Positions 4,955-9,405 of a stretch of 9,405 nucleotides of DNA are shown piece by piece. The stretch comes from CAYINJ01 sp964364745 (lineage in GTDB: Bacteria; Patescibacteriota; Patescibacteriia; JACRDY01), in the NCBI GenBank assembly GCA_964364745.1, contig CAYINJ010000024.1:1-9405 (forward strand), written 5' to 3'. The position numbers and the translations under genes were made by a program. The notes beneath the pieces are model-generated. The model was not told the origin of the DNA and searched no databases. It saw only the letters and a program-made list of their open reading frames with translations. Each line of letters opens with the position of its first letter. Position 1 is the first letter of the stretch.

Positions 4955-5599
4955 ATGCCCACCCGCCAAGAACTACTGGCTTACCAAAAACTGGAGAAAC
5001 AAATGGCTAAGTTTTTTCGCCATTTTGGCGATCTCTGTAAACATTGCTTCGACACCAGTGTCGTCGCGTTGCGTGAACACCGCGACGTTGACCACCACGA
5101 GCTGTGTTGCTGCTTGGTGGACAACCAAGTCCAAGACCACTGGCCAGCGTTGAACGCCGCGCAGACCACTATCCACGGCCCGAATTGGTCGAAACAGCTG
5201 GACACCAACGATCAATCCGCCATTGATGTCGGGCGCCGACGACTCCCCGGCAATGGTCCGTGCCCCGCCTTGTCTTGTAACGGCTGTATCTTGAAATCAT
5301 TTCGGCCGCCGACTTGCTCGACCCAACTTTGTCCCAAAATGCTGCGGATTTTAAATGAGCTTGGCGTCGTGGCCGGAACAACTGGCGCGCCGCGGCAAAT
5401 CGAAGACATGGCCGGCATCGCGTCACCATTAAACTCCTTATTTGGTTTGGACAAAACTAAGGCGACCGCGGCTGACATCGACCGCTTCAGCCAAGTGATC
5501 GATGACCTGGATCGCCAGTGCCGCGCCATCCCACCCGAGCAGTGGACGGCGGCAGTGGCCAGAACTAAAGATCATTTCACTCAACGGGCCGGCAATTAA
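4955..5599 (+). CDS. Cysteine-rich putative metal-binding protein, YkgJ-like pattern
   Basis: Protein of 214 residues with eleven cysteines, ten of them in three clusters: Cys28 and Cys31 (CKHC), Cys51-53 (CCC), and Cys103, 108, 111, 121 and 126 in GPCPALSCNGC...RPPTCSTQLC. The last cluster resembles the C-x-L...GC..y..RP..C pattern of YkgJ-type zinc- or iron-sulfur-chelating proteins, whose function is largely unknown. The N-terminal clusters would correspond loosely to their CxxCxxCC. His24, His30, His47 and His48 could add ligands. The C-terminal third (about 130-210) is helical without cysteines. No signal peptide or membrane segment is seen, so it is probably cytosolic. The frame stays open from 4733, but the ATG at 4955 fits the promoter and avoids overlap with the recombinase start. 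A real gene is likely; family membership is tentative. Confidence 0.75.
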   Translation: MPTRQELLAYQKLEKQMAKFFRHFGDLCKHCFDTSVVALREHRDVDHHELCCCLVDNQVQDHWPALNAAQTTIHGPNWSKQLDTNDQSAIDVGRRRLPGNGPCPALSCNGCILKSFRPPTCSTQLCPKMLRILNELGVVAGTTGAPRQIEDMAGIASPLNSLFGLDKTKATAADIDRFSQVIDDLDRQCRAIPPEQWTAAVARTKDHFTQRAGN

Positions 5600-5630
5600 T
5601 CCTGATAATTTACCTATTTTAGCCCAAAAA

Positions 5631-5659
5631 TTGACAAATTCGCCGCCCCATGATAGGGT
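5631..5659 (+). promoter_or_regulatory. Promoter of the rpsO operon
   Basis: Perfect -35 TTGACA (5631-5636), 17-nt spacer, -10 TAGGGT (5654-5659) with TGA just before it (extended -10). Transcription should begin near 5666, leaving a leader of about 93 nt before rpsO. Confidence 0.7.
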
Positions 5660-5666
5660 AGCCCTG

Positions 5667-5758
5667 TTCTTCTCTTATTTATCGGGCGGTCCGCTGGGTA
5701 CTATCGGGAGGGGTCCCGTTGTCCTCGGCTACTCGTCAAGTAATTATCCCCCATACCT
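5667..5758 (+). promoter_or_regulatory. rpsO leader with possible S15 autoregulatory fold
   Basis: A perfect hairpin CGGGA-GGGG-TCCCG occupies 5705-5718. Its GGGG loop is complementary to the C5 run at 5748-5752, six bases before the ATG. No Shine-Dalgarno is present near the start. S15 represses its own mRNA through diverse leader folds in other bacteria, so this is a plausible but untested regulatory leader. A four-base loop pairing completely is sterically strained, so the hairpin might open to let GGGAGGGG pair instead. Confidence 0.4.
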
Positions 5759-6130
5759 ATGTTGTCTAAGCTCAAAAAGGACCGGATCATTGCCAAGTTC
5801 AAAACCCACGCCAAGGATACCGGGTCGGCGCCGGTGCAGATTGCTATTTCCACGGAAGAAATTAAGGAGTTGACCAAGCACCTCAAAGATCATCAGCATG
5901 ACTTCTCTTCGCGCCGCGGTCTGATTAAGAAGGTTAACGAGCGTAAGCGCTTGCTGAAGTATCTAGCCAAAGACAACCCGACCGCTTGGGATAAAGTCGT
6001 CAAAGAACTAAAATTGAAAGCCACGCGACCGGCAGAGGAAGCTAAGCCCGTCATCGTCGAAGATGACCTGCCAGCACCCGTCGAAGCAGAGGAGGTAGTG
6101 GTGGCGCCAGCCGACAAAGTCGAAGCATAA
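5759..6130 (+). CDS. rpsO: Ribosomal protein S15 with acidic C-terminal extension
   Basis: Protein of 123 residues; S15 is normally about 89. It binds 16S rRNA in the central domain early in 30S assembly. TGSAPVQIA at 21-29, LTKHLKDH at 38-45, SSRRGL at 50-55 and RKRLLKYL at 62-69 are the family landmarks. The residues known to contact rRNA in E. coli S15 (His41, Asp48 and Ser51) are all present at the same numbering. The usual HH after Asp48 reads FS. Residues 90-123 are an extra acidic, Pro/Ala/Val-rich, probably disordered tail not needed for rRNA binding. The gene heads a unit with an NYN gene and pnp; rpsO next to pnp is a widely conserved order. Confidence 0.97.
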   Translation: MLSKLKKDRIIAKFKTHAKDTGSAPVQIAISTEEIKELTKHLKDHQHDFSSRRGLIKKVNERKRLLKYLAKDNPTAWDKVVKELKLKATRPAEEAKPVIVEDDLPAPVEAEEVVVAPADKVEA

Positions 6131-6139
6131 TCTGGCGTG

Positions 6140-6166
6140 AAAGTCCGTGCTTGGCGCGGACTTTCT
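6140..6166 (+). terminator. Hairpin after rpsO, weak terminator or attenuator
   Basis: AAAGTCCGTGC pairs with GCGCGGACTTT (one G-U) around a TTG loop, 9 nt after the rpsO stop. The U-tract is poor (TTTCTT), so partial read-through into the NYN and pnp genes is likely. It could also be a processing or 3'-end stability hairpin. Confidence 0.5.
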
Positions 6167-6208
6167 TAGCAAAAATTTTTAACTAACCATCAACCTTTTT
6201 AAAAATAT

Positions 6209-6712
6209 ATGATCAAGCATCCAGAACAGCGTGTTGGCGTCATCGTTGATACGCAAAACATGTATCACTCGGCCAAGAATCTTTATCACGCCAACGTCAA
6301 TTTTCAAGAAATCCTCAAAACCGCCATCGCCGGCCGCAAACTCGTCCGGGCGATTGCCTATGTCATCGAGTCGAAGTCCGTCGAAGAAGAGTCCTTCTTC
6401 GGCGCGCTGGACAAACAGGGTTTTGAAGTAAAAAGTAAAGAATTACAAGTGTTCTTTTCCGGCGTCAAGAAAGCTGACTGGGATGTCGGCATGGCCGTCG
6501 ACGCCATCAAGCTAGCCGACAAACTTGACTCGATCGTGCTGGTCTGTGGCGACGGCGACTTCGTGCCGATGGTCACTTACTTACAGGAAAGCAAGGGCTG
6601 TATGGTGGAAGTGATCGCCTTTGGCAAAACCACCTCGAGCAAATTGATCGAAGTAGCCGATGACTTCACCGACCTCGGCGAACAACCGCGCAAGTACTTG
6701 ATTAAAAAATAA
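6209..6712 (+). CDS. NYN-domain protein (LabA/DUF88-type), putative ribonuclease
   Basis: Protein of 167 residues consisting of one NYN domain, a PIN-like nuclease fold. The acidic metal site is visible: Asp14 and Asn17 in VIVDTQN (11-17), Asp92 and Asp98 in DWDVGMAVDA (90-99), and Asp115 and Asp117 in VCGDGDFVP (112-120). All are in the expected order, so metal-dependent RNA cleavage is plausible; no member with this exact context is known to me. The following VEVIAFG and SSKLIEVADDF segments match the LabA-like C-terminal part. It lies between rpsO and pnp in the same direction, 78 nt after rpsO and 97 nt before pnp, suggesting a link to RNA processing or decay. No Shine-Dalgarno is seen; the upstream bases are A/T-rich. 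Fold is confident, substrate unknown. Confidence 0.9.
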   Translation: MIKHPEQRVGVIVDTQNMYHSAKNLYHANVNFQEILKTAIAGRKLVRAIAYVIESKSVEEESFFGALDKQGFEVKSKELQVFFSGVKKADWDVGMAVDAIKLADKLDSIVLVCGDGDFVPMVTYLQESKGCMVEVIAFGKTTSSKLIEVADDFTDLGEQPRKYLIKK

Positions 6713-6719
6713 TTATTCA

Positions 6720-6809
6720 CCGACCCCGGTGGGGGTTGTCAGATACTCTGAACGGCGAATTCGCCGGCCAGTCATCTGCTAACCACTCCGGGTCGATTAT
6801 TCTGACCCT
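6720..6809 (+). promoter_or_regulatory. Structured pnp leader, candidate RNase-processed switch
   Basis: The NYN-pnp gap folds into one long imperfect arm. The foot is CGACCC (6721-6726) with GGGTCG (6790-6795), then GG (6728-6729) with CC (6788-6789), GGTT (6734-6737) with AACC (6781-6784), CAGAT (6740-6744) with ATCTG (6774-6778), CTG (6748-6750) with CAG (6769-6771), and a tip CGGCG-AATT-CGCCG (6753-6766). The GGGTC of the foot (6790-6794) can instead pair with GACCC at 6804-6808, one base before the ATG. In E. coli, PNPase autoregulates through an RNase III-cut leader stem; a similar role is inferred here. Confidence 0.55.
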
Positions 6810-9116
6810 ATGACGACCAATGAAGTGCGGGAGTTTTCTCTCCCGTTCGCCGGCCGCACCTTGGCGGTGCAAGTCGGCAAACTGGCGCGACACACCAACG
6901 CCAGCTGTACGGTTCGTTACGGCGACACCATGATTTTGGCGACCGCCGTGATGGCCAACACCGTCCGCGATGGGATTGATTACTTCCCGCTGATGGTCGA
7001 TTACGAAGAAAAGATGTATGCCTCCGGCAAAATTAAGGGCTCGCGCTTCATCAAGCGCGAAGGCCGCCCGACCGATGTTGCCATCTTAGCCGGTCGCGCC
7101 ATTGACCGCGGCTTGCGACCGCTGTTCCCGAAGGAGTTACGCAACGACGTCCAGGTCGTTTTAACCGTGCTGTCCAGCGACGGCGAAAACGATCCGGCCT
7201 TACTCGGCATTACGGCCGCCGCGATTGTGCTCCATATTTCCAACATTCCCTGGCATGGTCCGCTGGCTGGGATTCGCGTCGGCCAAATCGCCGGCGAGTG
7301 GGTCTTGAATCCCTCGACCGCCGCGCGGGAGAAATCGACCTGCGATGTGGCTTTTTCGACCACCGGTGAAAAGATTATGATGTTTGAAGCGTCCGGCCAA
7401 GAAGTATCCGAAGACACCTTCTGCGCAGCGACAGAGTTTGGGATGAAACACAGCCGCGAGTTAATTAAGTTTATCAACGACATTCGCGCAGCGGTCGGCA
7501 CCGAGAAACTCTCAATTGAACAGTTAATCGCCAAAGCAATTCCGGCCGAGTTTTCGGCCGAAGATACGCCCGCCGAAGCCGCCGCCGCCGAAGCGGCCTA
7601 CGAAGCCGCCAAAACCGCGACCGAGCAGTTTATCGTCGGCCAACTTGATACTTATCTCTTCGCTCAATCACACGGCACCAAACGTGAGCGCCACGCCGTG
7701 CTAGCCGAACTGGAAGCCAAAGTCGAAGCGTACTTGCTCGAACAGCAATTAAGCAAAGAGATCCGCAAAAAGATTCTCCACGGCTTTGAGGACTTCATCG
7801 AGACCCAAATTACCAAAGCAATTATCGCCCGCGGCCAGCGCGTCGATGGTCGCACGTTAGAAGAAATCCGGCCTTTGTCCGCTGAAGTTGGCCTGTTGCC
7901 GCGCACCCATGGTTCGGGCTTGTTTTCCCGCGGTGAGACCCAAGTGTTATCGACGGTCACGCTGGGCGCGCCCGGTGACGAACAAACACTGGACTCGATG
8001 GACGAAGACGGCAAGAAGCACTACATGCACCACTACAACGACACGCCGTTTTCTTATGGTGAAGCCGGTCCGTTGCGCGGTCCCGGTCGCCGGGCAATCG
8101 GCCACGGCGCGCTGGCCGAAAAAGCCCTGCTGCCGGTCTTACCCCCTCGCGATCAATTCCCTTACACCATCCGCGTGGTCTCCGAAGTGTTGAGCTCGAA
8201 CGGCTCATCGTCGATGGCTTCCACTTGTGGCTCAACTTTGGCCCTGATGGATGCCGGCGTGCCGATCACTAAACCAGTGGCGGGCGTGGCCATGGGCCTC
8301 GCTTCGAATGGTAACGGCGAATACAAAATTATTACTGACCTGCAAGACATGGAAGACGGCGAAGGCGGCATGGACTTCAAAGTCGCCGGCACGGCCGACG
8401 GTATTACCGCCGTCCAGATGGACACCAAGACCACTGGTTTGACCTTAGCAATTATTCAAGAAACGCTGGCTCAAGCCAAGAAAGCGCGACTGGAGATCCT
8501 GGCCGTCATGGCCCAGACCATCCCGACACATCGCGCCGACTTGTCGCCGTTTGCGCCGCGGATTATTTCCTTCCATATCAACCCCGACAAAATTCGTGAA
8601 GTGATCGGGCCGGGCGGCAAGATCATCAACGAAATCATTGGCGCTTGCGGCGTGGAAATTGATATTGAAGATGACGGCCTGGTGATGGTCACTGGCGTCA
8701 ACCCGGACAACACCGCCAAAGCCGTGGATTGGATCAAAAACATCGTCCGCGAAGTTGAAGCTGGCGAGATCTTCGACGGCACCGTCACGCGGATTATGGA
8801 CTTCGGCGCCTTCGTCGAAGTGCTGCCCAAACAAGAAGGGCTGGTCCATATCTCCGAAATCGCGCCGGAGCGAATCGACAAAGTGACCGACGTCCTAAAC
8901 GTCGGCGACAAAGTTAAAGTCATCGTCAAAGAAATTGACGATCTGGGCCGGATCAATCTGTCGATCAAGCGCCTGGACCCGGACTGGGAAACCAAGTCCC
9001 GCGCCGCCAATGCCAACGGCAACCATAATGCTGGCTTCGGTCACGCCGGCCACCGTCGGCCCGGACCGGATCGGCGTGGTGGTCCTGATCGTGGTCCCCG
9101 CCGACCGCGGTTCTAG
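6810..9116 (+). CDS. pnp: Polyribonucleotide nucleotidyltransferase (PNPase)
   Basis: Full-length protein of 768 residues (the family is about 700-750). It degrades RNA 3' to 5' with phosphate, releasing nucleoside diphosphates, and works as a trimer in mRNA decay. The first RNase PH-like domain spans about 10-230, an alpha-helical linker about 235-335 with an Ala/Glu-rich stretch at 245-270, the second, catalytic RNase PH domain about 340-570, KH about 585-645 (GPGG loop at 600-603), and S1 about 653-722. FSRGETQVL at 372-380, the phosphate-site motif NGSSSMASTCG at 464-474, and catalytic Asp516 and Asp522, spaced as in E. coli Asp486/Asp492, are all present. Residues 730-768 form a Gly/Arg/His-rich tail likely to bind RNA. 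The ATG at 6810 gives a family-like N-terminus; no Shine-Dalgarno is seen. Confidence 0.98.
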   Translation: MTTNEVREFSLPFAGRTLAVQVGKLARHTNASCTVRYGDTMILATAVMANTVRDGIDYFPLMVDYEEKMYASGKIKGSRFIKREGRPTDVAILAGRAIDRGLRPLFPKELRNDVQVVLTVLSSDGENDPALLGITAAAIVLHISNIPWHGPLAGIRVGQIAGEWVLNPSTAAREKSTCDVAFSTTGEKIMMFEASGQEVSEDTFCAATEFGMKHSRELIKFINDIRAAVGTEKLSIEQLIAKAIPAEFSAEDTPAEAAAAEAAYEAAKTATEQFIVGQLDTYLFAQSHGTKRERHAVLAELEAKVEAYLLEQQLSKEIRKKILHGFEDFIETQITKAIIARGQRVDGRTLEEIRPLSAEVGLLPRTHGSGLFSRGETQVLSTVTLGAPGDEQTLDSMDEDGKKHYMHHYNDTPFSYGEAGPLRGPGRRAIGHGALAEKALLPVLPPRDQFPYTIRVVSEVLSSNGSSSMASTCGSTLALMDAGVPITKPVAGVAMGLASNGNGEYKIITDLQDMEDGEGGMDFKVAGTADGITAVQMDTKTTGLTLAIIQETLAQAKKARLEILAVMAQTIPTHRADLSPFAPRIISFHINPDKIREVIGPGGKIINEIIGACGVEIDIEDDGLVMVTGVNPDNTAKAVDWIKNIVREVEAGEIFDGTVTRIMDFGAFVEVLPKQEGLVHISEIAPERIDKVTDVLNVGDKVKVIVKEIDDLGRINLSIKRLDPDWETKSRAANANGNHNAGFGHAGHRRPGPDRRGGPDRGPRRPRF

Positions 9117-9133
9117 TATTGTCTGGTGAATTA

Positions 9134-9171
9134 AAAAACCGCCTCGTGCGTCGGGGCGGTTTTTGGTTTTT
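9134..9171 (+). terminator. Terminator of pnp
   Basis: AAAAACCGCC...GGCGGTTTTT stem, extended inward by a T-G pair and CG/CG, followed by TTTTTGGTTTTT, 17 nt after the pnp stop. It closes the rpsO-NYN-pnp unit. Confidence 0.92.
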
Positions 9172-9172
9172 C

Positions 9173-9225
9173 CATCGTCATTGCGAGAATCCGCCAGCTG
9201 GCGGAGAGCGACGCGACAATCCCAG
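9173..9225 (+). repeat. Hairpin-centred short repeat, copy 1 (forward)
   Basis: The left end CATCGTCATTGCGA (9173-9186) is followed by a perfect 16-bp palindrome at 9190-9205 and the right end ACAATCCCAG (9216-9225). Related copies occur at 9259-9300 (inverted) and 9329-9371 (direct). Ends are conserved while the hairpin core differs. Repeats of this GTCATTGCGAG...GCAATCCCAG kind are, as I recall, scattered in many environmental bacterial genomes. Confidence 0.85.
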
Positions 9226-9258
9226 CGCATATCTCACCACCCGGTTAGTTCACTCGTC

Positions 9259-9300
9259 CTGGGATTGCTTCTCCGCCCAGGGCGGATCGCAATGACGATG
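9259..9300 (-). repeat. Hairpin-centred short repeat, copy 2 (inverted)
   Basis: Reverse complement of copy 1: CTGGGATTGC (9259-9268), a near-palindromic core TCCGCC-CAG-GGCGGA (9272-9286) and TCGCAATGACGATG (9287-9300). The last 14 bases are the exact complement of the first 14 of copy 1, so 9173-9300 forms one large inverted repeat. Confidence 0.85.
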
Positions 9301-9328
9301 TATATTCCACCGCGCTCCCTCCCCGCTT

Positions 9329-9371
9329 GTCATTGCGAGCCCCGCCTCTGGGTGGGGCGTGGCAATCCCAG
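9329..9371 (+). repeat. Hairpin-centred short repeat, copy 3 (forward)
   Basis: GTCATTGCGAG (9329-9339), a different hairpin core at 9339-9358 (GCCCCGCC/GGTGGGGC with one G-T pair), and GCAATCCCAG (9362-9371). The similarity to copy 1 continues past the end as CxCATATCxCAC. The remainder of the window to 9405 holds no gene that I can support. Confidence 0.83.
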
Positions 9372-9405
9372 CACATATCCCACGAATCGGGCCTCCCACG
9401 CCCTT

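Noticed and set aside
4868..4969. Longer start of the recombinase at 4969
   Set aside because: The 34 added residues do not resemble Xer proteins and would run through the predicted promoters and into the divergent gene.
6798..6809. TATTCT six bases before the pnp ATG considered as a leaderless -10 box
   Set aside because: No -35 box at the right distance, and the upstream region forms a strongly paired RNA arm, which makes sense only if transcription comes from upstream.
7001..7534. Minus-strand open frame of 177 codons inside pnp
   Set aside because: Shadow of the highly conserved PNPase coding sequence; Ser/Pro-rich translation with no family resemblance.
9173..9371. Repeat cluster considered as a CRISPR array
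   Set aside because: Only three copies, in mixed orientation, with paired hairpin cores instead of unique spacers and irregular spacing.

Overview
The window looks like a piece of a chromosome from a small-genome bacterium of the Patescibacteria (CPR) type. That placement is inference. It rests on compact, single-copy housekeeping genes, a CPR-style cold-shock protein that lacks the usual KWFN motif, an rpsO/pnp locus with an extra NYN gene, a lone XerC/D-like recombinase, and several promoters so close to the start codon that the mRNAs should be nearly leaderless. The code is standard, with TAA, TAG and TGA all used as stops.

Left part (1-3620), all genes on the minus strand. Reading from the promoter side: an HTH regulator/antitoxin plus Doc/Fic toxin operon (3544-2824) under a promoter buried in a 22-bp palindrome; a cold-shock gene (2633-2436) with its own strong promoter and an 86-nt leader; an unrecognised 139-residue protein (2294-1875) flanked by terminators; then a maf-type nucleotide pyrophosphatase (1779-1201) followed 9 nt later by a ferric-reductase-like flavocytochrome (1191-1) that runs off the window edge. 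The flavocytochrome is open through the first base, so it has no stop in the window.

Middle part (3640-5600). A tRNA-Arg(UCU)/tRNA-His(GUG) pair on the minus strand has its own promoter and terminator. Upstream of it is a XerC/XerD-family tyrosine recombinase (minus). Divergent from the recombinase is a cysteine-rich protein of 214 residues (plus) that resembles YkgJ-type metal-binding proteins.

Right part (5630-9405), plus strand. rpsO (S15), an NYN-domain putative ribonuclease and pnp (PNPase) form a probable RNA-metabolism operon. The rpsO leader has a hairpin whose GGGG loop could pair with a C-run next to the start codon. The rpsO-NYN gap holds a hairpin with a poor U-tract, so read-through is plausible. 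The NYN-pnp gap can fold almost entirely into one long arm, and its foot has a second, mutually exclusive partner just before the pnp start codon, which is a candidate autoregulatory switch. After the pnp terminator come three copies (two direct, one inverted) of a short imperfect repeat built around a variable hairpin.

The best candidates for something undescribed are the bistable pnp leader, the NYN gene inside rpsO-pnp, the cysteine-rich protein and the oddly paired tRNA-Arg. No complete novel defence or mobile system is visible.
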